Assembly (NCBI GenBank): GCA_963930655.1 | Contig: OZ005615.1 | Span: forward strand, 14,526,001 to 14,590,000 | Origin: Myrica gale | Taxonomy: Eukaryota > Streptophyta > Magnoliopsida > Fagales > Myricaceae | DNA length: 64,000 nucleotides | Direction: 5' to 3' | Shown here: positions 25,008 through 43,708 of the stretch, one piece after another | Layout: the number at the start of each line of letters is the position of its first letter | How positions within the stretch are numbered: position 1 is the stretch's first letter | Program-made: the position numbers and the translations under genes | Notes under the pieces: model-generated | What the model was told of the DNA's origin: nothing | The model's database searches: none | Seen by the model: only the letters and a program-made list of their open reading frames with translations

Positions 25008-27009
25008 GAAATAGAGCTTTGGGCCAGGAGACATAAGGTATAGATTAGAACCCTAAGAGTTAGCTATGTGTTAGGCATCAAGTACACTAGACTGGTGACA
25101 TAGACTCGTTATGAGAAATCATAGTGAATAAAGACTTTGAAGTGCAGAATGGCACCTAGAGGACCAAAAGAGAATTGGGGACTCAGAGAACCGAATGTCA
25201 CTACTGATGATGTTTTAGGACACATGGCTCGGCTTGTCATTGAACAGGTGCAACAAGGAACAAATGATTAAGGTTACCTAAAGATATGATTACGCAGACC
25301 CTGGAAGAAATTTTAATTGAAGTAAGTTTTGATTTTGGTAGACTTCCGAATGGAGTTTGCCTGAACACCTGATTTTAGTCAGAGGGTCAAATTTGGCTGA
25401 GGAATAGTTATTGCTCTTTGATTTATTAAGGCTTAGGAATTCAAGACAATGAGTTGTTTTGAGGATAATGAATTTTGACATTAGACTTGGTCTGCATTTG
25501 AGATTATACGAACAGGGAATCGAGTAACTATTGGAGTTTTATACCGCCCAGATAAGGGATTTGTTGATCAATTGTAAAGAGCTTAAGTATGCACTAATGC
25601 TCATTTATGAACAGAGTATGATCTTGGATTAGGAAAGAGATATATCTGAGAAGATATTTTGCGCTAAAGATTGTTGTTATAAGCGCTTATTGATGCCATT
25701 AGAATTGACCATGGCATAAGAGACATTGAAATGATGATTAGGGTGCTTCGGGGCCATTTAGATTGATTAGTGATTTTCATGATGATACAGTGGTTCATTT
25801 GAAGAGTTAAGAGGGTTATAAAGAATGTTTGTCGATTGAATTGCATAAATTAAGTTGAGGAAACTTGACTACCAATTTTTCTAAATGTGGAGGATTACCC
25901 GAATGCATGAGTAAATCCACTATAATGTAGTCTAATGGTGGTGATCAAATTATAAAGAATGCCTAATTGAAAGTGAGGGGCATATAGTATTATCTAATTT
26001 GATGGTAATGGAGATGGTGGTTTGACATCATATTAGGCATGAATTGGTTGACAGCGCATGGTGCTCGTATGAATCGTTATGATGAGGAAAAGGAGGGGAG
26101 ACCGGGTTGTTGTTTCCCATGTATGAGAAAAAATGGGGCGAAGGCCAGCGAGTATGTCGACCAACTAGGTTGTAAAGAGGTCATGAAGGACTTTTAATCC
26201 TGGCAAATGATACCGAGAGGGAGGCTGCTACAGTGGAGCAGACCCCAATAGTGAACGAATTTCCCGATGTTTTCCTAAAGAAATACCTAGGTTACCCCAG
26301 ATAGAGAAGTGGAATTGGTACTGAGTTAGAATTACCTTCTAAAGTATCGTATCGAATGGCTCCAGTAGAGCTGAAGGAGCTAAAGGTTCAAATAGAAGAA
26401 CTTCTGGAGGAAGGGTTTATACGGCCAAGTGTAAGGTGGCTATAAAGAATAGATACACGTTACCTTTATATTGATGACCTGTTCGATTAAGTTATAACAG
26501 ACATAAGTATCCTCAAAGATTGACTGGAGATAGAGGTATCATCAGTCGAAGGTGAAAGAAGGAGGTCAATTCTCTAAGTGTAAATTTTGGTTGGAGCAAG
26601 TCTGATTTTCGGGGCATGTAGTTTCAGGCAAGGGGATTGTCGTGGAACACGGTAAGGTCGATGATGTATCCTAATGGCCAAGGCCAATAAATGTGAAGGA
26701 AATAAGGAGTTTCCTGGGGTTAACAGGATACTACCGAAGGTTCATCGAGGGGTTTACAAAGATAGTTATACTATTGACATCGTTGATTAAGAAAAATGTC
26801 AAGTTTGAATAGACGTTTGAGTGCGAATAAAATCTTTTGAGATTTTAGACCGAATAGGTACCATGACGTACCAGTGGCCCTACCTATTTCTTAGAGTATG
26901 AGCCCTTGCACATTAAGAGAACCATATATATGTAGAAAAACAGATAAGGTTTAGACAAATGAGCAAGAGTTAAGGACGAAGAATCGAATTCCGAGGACGG
27001 AATTTCTGT
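25008..27009 (+). pseudogene. Decayed Gypsy gag-pol remnant
   Basis: A gag-like start is at 25149 (MAPRGPKENWG, then MARLVIEQVQQG), but the frame closes within about 40 codons. Further on, pol fragments appear in scattered frames: ILGMNWLTAHGAR (protease end, about 26030-26070), [20 protein letters not shown] (RT start, about 26360-26420), a shortened Y-x-D-D-L-F-D stretch (about 26470), and G-H-V-V-S-G-K-G-I-V-V and [20 protein letters not shown] (about 26610-26765). Most of RT, and all of RNase H and integrase, are gone. The motif set fits a chromovirus-type Gypsy, such as the Tekay/Del group, but the lineage call is tentative. Confidence 0.85.
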
Positions 27010-27022
27010 AAGGAGGGGAGGA
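27010..27022 (+). promoter_or_regulatory. Gypsy polypurine tract
   Basis: AAGGAGGGGAGGA directly precedes the 3' LTR (TGTGAGACC at 27023). Confidence 0.85.
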
Positions 27023-30000
27023 TGTGAGACCCCGATTTTAGGTCTGTCAAGTTATTGCTTATGACCTCTTAAGTACGTATTATTGCAAGTGTATGTATGA
27101 TTAAATTTGTGATTTTTGAGGTAAGTGTCGACACATTGGAGCATAGTGTCGACACATTAGAGTAACACCCGAAAGTTTACCTTTTTCTGGAGCCCAAAGT
27201 GAATTTTGACTAAGTGTTGTAAGTGTCGACACCTTGGGTCATAGTGTCGACACATTAGACCGATACCCGAATGTTTATATTTTCCGGAACTAGAGTGATT
27301 TTGACCAAGTGTTGGAAGTGTCGACACCTTGAGTGATGGTGTCGACACATCCAACTAAAACCCGAAAGTGTGCATTTTTCCAGAACTCCCGTGAATTTTG
27401 ACCAAGTGATGGAAGTGTCGACACCTTAAGTGATGGTGTCGACACATCTAACTGAAACCCGTGAGTTTACATTTTTTCCCACTTTGGCCAAGTGTTGGAA
27501 GTGTCGACACCTTGAGTGATGGTGTCGACACATCCTACTAAATGTGTTGTAAGTGTCGACACCTTTAGTGATGGTGTCGACACATATAACTAAATCCCTA
27601 GAAAATACGTGAGGTGAAATTCATGTGAAAAAGGGGGAAATAAGGGAGGGCAGCCTTGTCTTTTCCCCAAGCCCCTTTATGTATAAGCAGCCCACCCCCA
27701 AATCGAAAAGTCATTTTGCCCTAGCTCCCACCGAAGAAGAGAAGAGAAGAGAAGAGAAGAAAGAAAGAAGAAGAAGAAGGAGAAAAGAAGAAGAAGAAAG
27801 GAAGAAGAGAAAGAAAGAGAGAGAGAAGGAGGTGAGTGGTTATGGCCGGCCAAGCCATACCCATTTTCACCTATGTTCTCTTTTTCCTTTGAATGGTTGT
27901 TGTGATGGTTGTGTGTTGTTAGATTTCTCCTTGGTTGTTGTGATGGTTGTGTGTTGTTAGATTTCTCCTTGAGATTCATGTGTTTTCTTTGAAGAAAATG
28001 TAGATCTAGTGAGTTTTAGAAAGTTGTATGGATTGTGCACATAGCCATGGAGAGTGTGGTTAGATTTGGGAATTTATAAACCCAAGAGAAACCAACTTGC
28101 ATACTAGGTGTTTGATAAAAGACCAAAGGGAGTGAAATAGATGCAATAACCTTTGTTCTAGTGATGAAATCATTGTTTTTGGTTGGAAGTTTTGAGTTGT
28201 ATGTGTAAAGTCTACGTCTTGTATATGAGGTTATATGAGGAGGGCACTTGGGGCAAATTTCGTGGGCGTTGGATGATTTTGTACGATGAAGTATGTGTAT
28301 GACAAAGTATGAGATATTGAACGAGGAATAAGTATGAGATATTGAATGAGGAATAATGACGATTTTGTATGATGAAGCGTGAGTAATTGATTGATTACTC
28401 TATACGTCTAGTAAACCTATGAATAACAATGGTATGATCCAATTGTAGGTAAAGGGGCATTCAACCCACAAGCAAGCAAAGTAAGAGGAGCTTACGTTTG
28501 TAAGTGAAAATAGTAAGTGGAATCTACGTCTGTAAGTGAAAAACTTACTTTCATGAAAACTGGAATGATACGCAGCATGTTTTATGAGCAAGCATAATAG
28601 GTTTATAACCAAGCATGACAAGTTATTTCTCAACAAGCATGATATAGTATACGTATTTGCATGAAGCATGAAAGAAATTTTTGTGGAAATGAAAACATGA
28701 AAGTTTTTATGAGATTACGGAAGTTTTATGAGATATTTGTCATCAAGAATGACATGTCATGAGCATTTGCATAATTTTCTTGAACGAAAAAGAAGGTTTT
28801 GTGCAAATGAAAGTATGAGAAGCATTTTATGATAAGTTGATTACTCATCATCTAACATGACATGAGCACGTCATGAGCAATTGCATTTGCATTTATTTTT
28901 CTCATAAGAAAGAAGAAGAAATTTTATGCAAATGAAAGTATCATTTTTATGCTACTTTATGTTAAGATTTATGACAAGTAAGTTAATGAACCCAAGTCGG
29001 TCGGTACCGTACCAAGTCAAGAAGGTGCATCCATTCCGAAGGACGTTTACGTGAAGGATGGATGTCACCTAGGACACCCATACCGAAGGATGCTTGCAAG
29101 AAGGATGGGTAGTCCGGGAGGTATGTGCAATCACACTGAAGGATGCTTGCAAGAAGGTGTGAACCTCCAAGAGTCGTGTCTAGCCACTGAAGGACATTGA
29201 GAAGGTGTGCTAGTTCGACCATATGTAAGGTCCCCAAGGGAAATAGGGGACAGTTCCAACGGGAACGCACAACCCTGATGCCAGGGGTAAATGGAGCTCA
29301 AGTAGCCCATAGGATAAGAATGGAAAAGATTTTCCAAAAGAAAGAGCTTTATAAGTATAAGAGATGTTTAAAAGAGCAAGTGCATGTGCATATGCAATCA
29401 TGAGGCATACACGTGCATCACGATTCATGATCATGCATGAATTATATACGGATACATGATATTTAAAGTTCAAGTTTGTGATTATTTAAAGTTAAAGCTC
29501 ATGATATTTCAAGTTGTACTTGAATTACATTATGTTCAAGTTTGTAATTATTTCAAGTTTAAGCGCATGCTTATGATTTTAAGTCAAGTGCATGCTTATG
29601 ATTTTAAGTTCATTATGATATCGAGTTCATGACGATTTCAAGTTTAAAAGCAAGTGTATGATTTCAAGTTCAAGATTATGAGTTCAAAGAATAAGTTCAT
29701 GGTTTCAAACTCACGATTTCAAGTTCATATTTCCAAACCATGATTTCAAGCTCATGTTTTAATTATAATTCCTTACTGAGTCTTTCGACTCACAGATGTT
29801 TTAAATTGTATCATTCCAGATAACAATTCAGGTGGGAAAATCTAGAAGAGGGACCGATGGGAACGTCCTCATCTCTCCTTGTTGTTTCATAAAAGGTTAG
29901 ATGAAATTTTGAAGAGTCGACATGAGCCTCCGTTGTGTGGTGGTCATGGGTTGTTCGGACTAGCAGAGTTCAAGGTTTTTGATGTCTAGTATCTTAGTCG

Positions 30001-30403
30001 TGGTTATCAGAAACAGAAGTTGAAGAATTCATAGGAAGTACTAAGAACGCTTATCAGGCATCCTGTGAATGTCTATGTTATGTGTATAAGGATTCAAGAT
30101 GTATTACATATATGTTATGAGTGGGTCCATATTAAGGTTTTGTTGGAATCCCTTAGGACTTGTACTTCAGCCATGCAGACATGACATGTAATTTGGATGC
30201 TTTCACTATTGTCGTTGTAGTCAATTGTGTAAGTTGAAGTTTTTGTAAATCTCTTGGGCCCATCTCTCTCAGTTGTAGGTGTTTATGTATGTGTATAAAA
30301 AAAAGAATCCGCTGCATGATTAAGAGAAAACGCTAGAACATTCATTGAGTGGATGTTCGCGGCTGTCATTAACCCCCTTCGGGCTAGCGTTCGGGGCGTG
30401 ACA
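27023..30403 (+). repeat. 3' LTR of the young Gypsy element
   Basis: Collinear with 21611-24991 over 3,381 bp. The differences noticed are near 27367 (A to G), 27453 (G to A), 28349 (G to T), 28856 (G to A) and 30021 (C to G). The palindrome array, GA-rich tract, hairpin cluster and stem-loop are all present. Confidence 0.92.
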
Positions 30404-31557
30404 CTTTGCACACCTCAGTACCTCATACTTGTTTATTCAGCTTAAAGAGCCTTTTACTAAGATTCTATTTGTACCCATTCTTGAAAAACATGTGAGTGTT
30501 TGTGAAAAAAACTTGTCTTACTTCTTGAGTAGAAGAAATCCTCTAGATTGTGAGAATTTGGGAGATTTGAGTTAAAGTGTGAGCTTGAAAACACTTTATA
30601 AAGGTTCCTTAGCACCCGAGAAGCTAAGATGTAATTACTATTTGGAGAATAGTGAAGGAAGCCCAAGGAAGTCAATAACCTTGGGGGGGGACATAGGCAA
30701 GTGTTGGTCGAACCACCTAAAAGTCACGGTGTCATCTCTCTATCCTTATCTCCATTTACTGCTGATATTTATTTGTTGTACTTGTTTATCTTTTCTTTTA
30801 CACTTCATTATAGTTTTTGGTTATATAGATCTTTCTCCTGCTCTTTAGAAATGATTCTTAGCATATTGGGTTTTATAAGAAAAATGATAAAAGTTTTTTA
30901 AAAACTCAATTCACCCCCCTCTTTGGTTATTTTTACGCTTTCAGGGGTTTTTTAAAATTTGTTGGAGATTTGAGGTCATAGCTTATGTTGTTAGAGATTT
31001 GAAGTCGGGACTTATGTTGGTTCTTTTGGTTTTTGACAAGTTGTTAAAATTGAAATTTGTGAGTTGTGATTTGTTGATTAGTTGATGTGATTTTCGATAT
31101 TACTGTATGTGTATTTCAATAATTTTTACTGTTTTTAGTCTTTAATTTTTGATATTTTAACTCTTAAGAAATTTTTTGCATTATGTAGGAAATTTTTTTT
31201 TTCTCATTTCGTCTTCGGAGTTGCGCCCACAACTAGAGCCCTGGTTCCGCAAATGATGACCGTTCTTTGGTGTAATGAGGGATGTAAACATAATTCAGTA
31301 AGGACTAGACACGTTCTCCAAGACCAAAAAGCACAAGAAACAAAACTAACAACTACTTTTTGCACCGACTCCAATACCTTTCTACCAACAGCATTTTTAT
31401 AAAATCCATCAACTATTTACAAACTTTATTACCTATTTGAAACTCCAAAACCTTTTTCATCAATTTGAACGTACTAGTTTCAACAATTTTTGCCCATTAA
31501 AAATTAGCCTAAAACGTATTAGGTGACAAACAAGTAAGCTGTAACCTGCATGCTTAC

Positions 31558-31672
31558 CATCATAAAGACATTCATGGCGTGGGACTTGAGCTTTGAGTTT
31601 CGTTCCAGAGGAACATTAGTGTCTTTCAAGTAAGAGAAAAACTTCTGAGTTTCGTTCCAGAGGAACATTAGA
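31558..31672 (-). pseudogene. Phytoglobin copy B, exon 2 fragment only
   Basis: Only exon 2 survives: 31558-31651 reads back from the donor GTAAGC and encodes ...[19 protein letters not shown] and [10 protein letters not shown], so the distal-histidine segment is intact. A second short piece of the same exon (about 31652-31672) follows after a GAGTT junction. Exons 1, 3 and 4 are missing. Spacer joins intron 2 near 31345, and upstream spacer resumes at GAGCTTCGTAGAGCC (31670). It is next to the Copia insertion and is not functional. Confidence 0.85.
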
Positions 31673-32815
31673 GCTTCGTAGAGCCAGACATCATTTATAC
31701 GCTTCGTCCTATGATTTGGTGCCGACGAATTCAACGGATTTGTTGATATTTGAGTATTCGGTGACATTACGAGTAAAACGTTATCCTAGGTCCACCCCTT
31801 CTTTCTTTTACATTTATATATTTTTTGTGTTCCCCCTATGCCTTCCAAGAAGGAATTAGTTTCGGATTTCGGATTAAAGTTTATTAAAAAAAAACTTTAG
31901 GAAAAAGGAAATAAGGGAAAAAAAGATCAATTTCTTTTTGCCTTTTGTTGTGAAAAAGTATTTTTTCCCGGTTACTAAATTCAGTCTAAAAATCCTTTTT
32001 CTTCGTTGGAAAAAAAACCTTCCAAACAAAGTATATGAAATTAACCACAAGGGTTAGCCTACAGATTAAAGCTATGGCTTTGGTAATTTTTTTTTCTAGA
32101 AGTTCTGACCATGTAATTACTCGGGTAATGTAATACGAGAGAACTATACAGGCTCCAGATTTTTTTTTGCAACAACCCCCGAGCCAGTGGTTGATGTTGT
32201 AAGGTGGTTTTTGAAAATTTGTAGGAGATTTGAGATCATTGTTTATGTTGTTGGAGATTTGAAGTCTGGGCTTATGTTGGTTCTTTTGGTTTTTGACAAG
32301 TTGTCAAAATTGAAATTTGTGAGTTGTGAATTGTTGATTAGTTGATGTGATTTTCGATATTAATGTATGTGTATTTCAATAATTTTTAATGTTTTTAGTC
32401 TTTCATTTTTGATATTTTAACGCTAAGAAATTTTTTGCATTATGTAGGACTTTTTTTTTTTCTCATTTCTCCTTCGGAGTTGCGCCCACAACTGGAGTCC
32501 TGGTTCCGCAAATGACGACCGTTATTTGGTGTTATGAAGGATGTAAACATAATCCACTAAGGACTAGGCACGTTCTCCTTGACCAAAAAGCAAAAGAAAC
32601 AAAATATTCCATTAATCTGCGATTCGCAGCTCATAACGTTACAAACCCAAAATACAAACGCACACAAGCAAAAGGAACATTACAGATGTAAATTTACGGA
32701 CTATCCGTACATAAAACCTTAAATACACGTGCTGGTTGGAAGGCACATGGATTATTCAAAACTTAGTTCAATTTGAAGGAGCAGATTATAATAGCTTTAA
32801 TTATATTCAACTAGT

Positions 32816-34123
<1,308 letters not shown>

Positions 34124-34197
34124 CTACAGACTTCTCTTTTGTCAACAAATTGCGGAGATATCTAAAATGATGCAGTGGGATTTTGACAAATTTCGGA

Positions 34198-34203
34198 TTT
34201 ATA
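34198..34203 (-). promoter_or_regulatory. TATA box, phytoglobin copy C
   Basis: The minus strand reads GCTATAAATCC about 120 bases upstream of ATG; the position is conserved in every unit. Confidence 0.65.
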
Positions 34204-35986
34204 GCTACTATACCGATCCTTGAGAAAGATGAGAGTCAAATCTTCGTGGCTTGAAGAGCCATATTCTTTGGGGTATACATTCGGGTGAAAACTCGTGCCT
34301 TAAAACCAGCGGCTGCTTGTGGCGAGGAGAACATGGTTTTTGCTTCATCTTGAGTTGATTTGCAGATAGGCTTGACAGTAAGGTTTTGCCCTCGTACGTA
34401 TGCTAATGGGCGTCCAAAAACCGAATAATAAACTATATAGTACATAATAATCCAACAAATGTCCATAACCAAGTGTTCTGCAATATTCTATGCACATACT
34501 AATCTAAATTAATCTTTATTCTTATTCAGCTAGTTGTCTAAGTAATTTTAACCCTTCATATACTCGTAATAGTGCCTATCATACATATTCGTTAATTAAT
34601 TTTGTTTTCTAATTTTACATTAGATAGCGCAAGTCCCCTCTTACATATTACAAAAGGGAAATGGGGTTTGACATTAACCTAACACCCACTTATTAAATAT
34701 GTTTAAGCCTCACCATAATGTTCTTTTTTTGAATATTTTTTAAACACTTTTTTTTGTAAGCAAAAAATAGTCCGAGTACAGGTCGAATCTGTAAAACTAC
34801 TTTCGTAAACGGAAACAGAATTATGGTTTACGTACTAACCCTTCGAGCTTCGTAGAGCCAAACATCATTTATACGCTTCGTCCTATGATTTGGTGCCGAC
34901 GAATTCAACGGATTTGTTGACATTTGAGTATTCGGTGACATTACGAGTAAAACGTTATCCTAGGTCCACCCCTTCTTTCTTTTACTTTTATATATTTTTT
35001 GTGTTCCCCCTATGCCTTCCAGGAAGGAATTAGTTTCGGATTTCGGATTAAAGTTTATTAAAAAAAAACTTTAGGAAAAAGGAAATAAGGGAAAAAAAAG
35101 ATCAATTTCTTTTTGCCTTTTGTTGTGATAAAGTATTTTTTCCCGGTTAGTAAATTCAGTCAGAAAATACTTTTTCGTCGATGGAAAAAAAAACCTTCCA
35201 AACAAAGTATATGAAATTAACCTCAAGGGTTAGCCTACAGATTAAAGCTATGGCTTTGGTATTTTTTTTTCTATAACTTCTGACCATGTAAGTACTCGGG
35301 TAATGTAATACGAGAGAACTATACATGCTCTAGATTTTTTTTGCAACAACCCCCGAGCCAGTGGTTGATGTTGTAATGTGGTTTTCTAAAATTTGTCGGA
35401 GATTTGAGGTCATTGCTTATGTTGTTGGAGATTTGAAGTCTGGGCTTATGTTGGTTCTTTTGGTTTTCGACAAGTTGTCAAAATTGAAATTTGTGAGTTG
35501 TGAATTGTTGATTAGTTGATGTGATTTTCGATATTACTGTATGTGTATTTCAATACTTTTTAATGTTTTTAGTCTTTCATTTTTGATATTTTTACTCTTA
35601 AGAAATTTTTTGCATTATGTAGGACTTTTTTTTGTCATTTCTCCTTCGGAGTTGCGCCCACAACTGGAGTCCTGGTTCCGCAAATGACGACCGTTCTTTG
35701 GTGTCATGAGGGATGTAAACATAATCCACTAAGGACTAGGCACGTTCTCCTTGACCAAAAAGCAAAAAAACAAAATATTCCATTAATCTGCGATTCGCAG
35801 CTCATAACGTTACAAACCCAAAATACAAATGCACACAAGCAAAAGGAACATTACAGATGTAAATTTACGGACTATCCGTACATAAAACCTTAAATACACG
35901 TGCTGGCTGGAAGGCACATGGATTATTCAAAACTTAGTTCAATTTGAAGGAGCAGATTATAATAGCTTTAATTATATTCAACTAGT

Positions 35987-37293
<1,307 letters not shown>

Positions 37294-37367
37294 CTACAGA
37301 CTTCTCTTTTGTCAACAAATTGCGGAGATATCTAAAATGCTGCGGTGGGATTTTGACAAATTTCGGA

Positions 37368-37373
37368 TTTATA
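37368..37373 (-). promoter_or_regulatory. TATA box, phytoglobin copy D
   Basis: GCTATAAATCC on the minus strand, 120 bases upstream of ATG. Confidence 0.65.
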
Positions 37374-39159
37374 GCTACTATACCGATCCTTGAGAAAGAT
37401 GAGAGTCAAATCTTCGTGGCTTGAAGAGCCATATTCTTTGGGGTATACATTCAGGTGAAAACGCGTGCCTTAAAACCAGCGGCTGCTTGTGGCGAGGAGA
37501 ACATGGTTTTTGCTTCATCTTGAGTTGATTTGCTGATAAGCTTGACAGTAAGGTTTTTCCCTCGTACGTATGCTAATGGGCGTCCAAAAACCGAATAATA
37601 AACTATATAGTACATAATAATCCAACAAATGTCCATAACCAAGTGTTCTGCAATATTCTATGCACATACTAATCTAAATTAATCTTTATTCTTATTCAGC
37701 TAGTTGTCTAAGTAATTTTAACCCTTCATATACTCGTAATAGTGCCTATCATACATATTCGTTAATTAATTTTGTTTTCTAATTTTACATTAGCTAGCGC
37801 AAGTCCCCTCTTACATATTACAAAAGGGAAATGGGGTTTGACATTTACCTAACACCCAGTTATTAAATATGTTTAAGCCTCTCCATAATGTTCTTTTTTT
37901 GAATCTTTTTTAAAAACTTTTTTTTTGTAAGCAAAAAATAGTCCTAGTACAGGTCGAATCTGTAAAACTACTTTCGTAAACGGTAACAGAATTATGGTTT
38001 ACGTACTAACCCTTCGAGCTTCGTAGAGCCAGACATCATTTATACGCTTCGTCCTATGATTTGGTGCCGACGAATTCAACGGATTTGTTGACATTTGAGT
38101 ATTCGGTGACATTACGAGTAAAACGTTATCCTAGGTCCACCCCTTCTTTCTTTTACTTTTATATATTTTTTGTGTTCCCCCTATGCCTTCCAAGAAGGAA
38201 TTAGTTTCGGATTTCGGATTAAAGTTTATTAAAAAAAAACTTTAGGAAAAAGGAAACAAGGGAAAAAAAGATCAATTTCTTTTTGCCTTTTGTTGTGATA
38301 AAGTATTTTTTCCCGGTTAGTAAATTCAGTCAGAAAAATCCTTTTTCGTCGTTGGAAAAAAAAACCTTCCAAACAAAGTATATGAAATTAACCTCAAGGG
38401 TTAGCCTACAGATTAAAGCTATGACTTTGGTAATTTTTTTTTCTAGAAGTTCTGACCATATAATTACTTGGGTAATGTAATACGAGAGAACTATACATGC
38501 TCTAGATTTTTTTTTGCAACAACCCCCGAGCCAGTGGTTGATGTTGTAAGGTGGTTTTTTAAAATTTGTAGGAGATTTGAGGTCATTGCTTATGTTGTTG
38601 GAGATTTGAAGTCTGGGCTTATGTTGGTTCTTTTGGTTTTTGACAAGTTGTCAAAATTGAATTTTGTGAGTTGTGAATTGTTGATTAGTTGATGTGATTT
38701 TCGATATTACTGTATGTGTATTTCAATAATTTTTAATGTTTTTATTCTTTCATTTTTGATATTTTAACTCTAAGAAATTTTTTGCATTATGTAGGACTTT
38801 TTTTTCTCATTTCTCCTTCGGAGTTGCGCCCACAAATGGAGTCCTGGTTCCGCAAATGACGACCGTTCTTTGGTGTCATGAGGGATGTAAACATAATCCA
38901 CTAAGGACTAGGCACGTTCTCCTTGACCAAAAAGCAAAAGAAACAAAATATTCCATTAATCTGCGATTCGCAGCTCATAACGTTACAAACCCAAAATACA
39001 AATGCACACAAGCAAAAGGAACATTACAGATGTAAATTTACGGACTATCCGTACATAAAACCTTAAATACACGTGCTGGCTAGAAGGGACATGGATTATT
39101 CAAAACTTAGTTCAATTTGAAGGAGCAGATTATAATAGCTTTAATTATATTCAACTAGT

Positions 39160-40466
<1,307 letters not shown>

Positions 40467-40540
40467 CTACAGACTTCTCTTTTGTCAACAAATTGCGGAG
40501 ATATCTAAAATGATGCTGTGGGATTTTGACAAATTTCGGA

Positions 40541-40546
40541 TTTATA
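40541..40546 (-). promoter_or_regulatory. TATA box, phytoglobin copy E
   Basis: GCTATAAATCC on the minus strand, 120 bases upstream of ATG. Confidence 0.65.
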
Positions 40547-42327
40547 GCTACTGTACCGATCCTTGAGAAAAATGAGAGTCAAATCTTCGTGGCTTGAAGA
40601 GCCATATTCTTTGGGGTATACATTCGGATGAAAACGCGTGCCTTAAAACCAGCGGCTGCTTGTGGCGAGGAGAACATGGTTTTTGCTTCATCTTGAGCTG
40701 ATTTGCTGATAGGCTTGACAGTAAGGTTTTGCCCTCGTACGTATGCTAATGGGCTTCCAAAAACCGAATAATAAACTATATAGTACATAATAATCCAACA
40801 AATGTCCATAACCAAGTGTTCTGCAATATTCTATGCACATACTAATCTAAATTAATCTTTATTCTTATTCAGCTAGTTTTCTAAGTAATTTTAACCCTTC
40901 ATATACTCGTAATAGTGCCTATCATACATATTCGTTAATTAATTTTGTTTTCTAATTTTACATTAGCTAGCGCAAGTCCCCTCTTACATATTACAAAAGG
41001 GAAATGGGGTTTGACATTAACCTAACACCCACTTATTAAATATGTTTAAGCCTCACCATAATGTTTTTTTTGAATATTTTTTAAACACTTTTTTTGTAAG
41101 CAAAAAATAGTCCGAGTACAGGTCGAATATGTAAAACTACTTTCGTAAACGGTAACAGAATTATGGTTTACGTACTAACCCTTCGAGCTTCGTAGAGCCA
41201 GACATCATTTATACGCTTCGTCCTATGATTTGGTGCCGACGAATTCAACGGATTTGTTGACATTTGAGTATTCGGTGACATTACGAGTAAAACGTTATCC
41301 TATGTCCACCCCTTCTTGCTTTTACTTTTATATATTTTTTGTGTTCCCCCTATGCCTTCCAAGAAGGAATTAGTTTCGGATTTCGGATTAAAGTTTATTA
41401 AAAAAAAACTTTAGGAAAAAGGAAATAAGGGAAAAAAACATCAATTTCTTTTTGCCTTTTGTTGTGATAAAGTATTTTTTCCCGGTTAGTAAATTCAGTC
41501 AGAAAATCCTTTTTCGTCGTTGGAAAAAAAAACCTTCCAAACAAAGTATATGAAATTAACCTCAAGGGTTAGCCTACAGATTAAAGCTATGGCTTTGGTA
41601 TTTTTTTTTTCTAGAACTTTTGACCATGTAAGTACTCGGGTAATGTAATACGAGAGAACTATACATGCTCTAGATTGTTTTTTTGCAACAATCCCTGTGC
41701 CAGTGGTTGATGTTGTAAGGTGGTTTTTTAAAATTTGTAGGAGATTTGAGGTCATTGCTTATGTTGTTGGAGATTTGAAGTCTGGGCTTATGTTGCTTCT
41801 TTTGGTTTTTGACAAGTTGTCAAAATTGAAATTTGTGAGTTGTGAATTGTTGATTAGTTGATGTGATTTTCGATATTACTGTATGTGTATTTCAATAATT
41901 TTTAATGTTTTTAGTCTTTCCTTTTTGATATTTTAACTCTAAGAAATTTTTTGCATTATGTAGGACTTTTTTTTCTCATTTCTCCTTCGGAGTTGTGCCC
42001 ACAACTGGAGTCCTGGTTCCGCAAATGACGACCGTTCTTTGGTGTCATGAGGGATGTAAACATAATCCACTAAGGACTAGGCACGTTCTACTTTACCAAA
42101 AAGCAAAAGAAACAAAATATTCCATAAATCTGCGATTCGCAGCTCATAACGTTACAAACCCAAAATACAAATGCACACAAGCAAAAGGAACATTACAGAT
42201 GTAAATTTACGGACTATCCGTACATAAAACCTTAAATACACGTGAAGGCCGGAAGGCACATGGATTATTCAAAATTAGTTCAATTTGAAAGAGCAGATTA
42301 TAATAGCTTTAATTATATTCAACTAGT

Positions 42328-43634
<1,307 letters not shown>

Positions 43635-43708
43635 CTACAGACTTCTCTTTTGTCAACAAATTGCGGAGATATCTAAAATGATGCTGTGGGATTTTGACAA
43701 ATTTCGGA

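Larger units (their letters stand above)
21611..30403 (+). mobile_element. Young Ty3/Gypsy element with 3.38 kb LTRs
   Basis: It is complete in structure: 5' LTR 21611-24991, primer site, 2,031 bp interior, polypurine tract, 3' LTR 27023-30403, and a perfect target duplication CTTTG at 21606-21610 and 30404-30408. The two LTRs have the same length (3,381 bp) and I noticed only five base differences. The interior is decayed and deleted, so it is non-autonomous and must have moved with enzymes supplied in trans. Confidence 0.92.
7206..30943 (+). mobile_element. SIRE/Maximus-like Copia retrotransposon, decayed host of nested insertions
   Basis: The element begins TGTTAGCCCAAGG (7206) and ends ...TTACGCTTTCA (30943). 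Flanks are GTGGT on the left and GGGGT on the right, a 5 bp target duplication with one change. The domain order is gag, protease remnant, integrase, RT, RNase H and then an envelope-like ORF, with long (~1.6 kb) LTRs and several polypurine tracts. That order and layout are typical of the SIRE/Maximus lineage of Ty1/Copia. It is inactive because of frameshifts and stops in every reading frame. It carries four later insertions: 7486-10634, 13997-15188, 20917-21159 and 21611-30403. The whole nest interrupts a phytoglobin array spacer. Confidence 0.9.
20483..30943 (+). repeat. 3' LTR of the Copia element, split by a Gypsy element
   Basis: The LTR comprises 20483-21610 and 30404-30943. It contains the GTGTCGACAC repeat array (about 20760-21480), interrupted by a MITE at 20917-21159. 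It ends TTACGCTTTCA, joining phytoglobin spacer sequence GGGGTTTTTTAAAATTTG. At about 21483 some 150 bp present in the 5' LTR are missing. Confidence 0.88.

Noticed and set aside
35684-35893. A ~69-codon frame (MTTVLWCHEGCKHNP...) repeated in the units
   Set aside because: It lies in the 3' spacer downstream of exon 4, frameshifts between units and has no recognisable domain.
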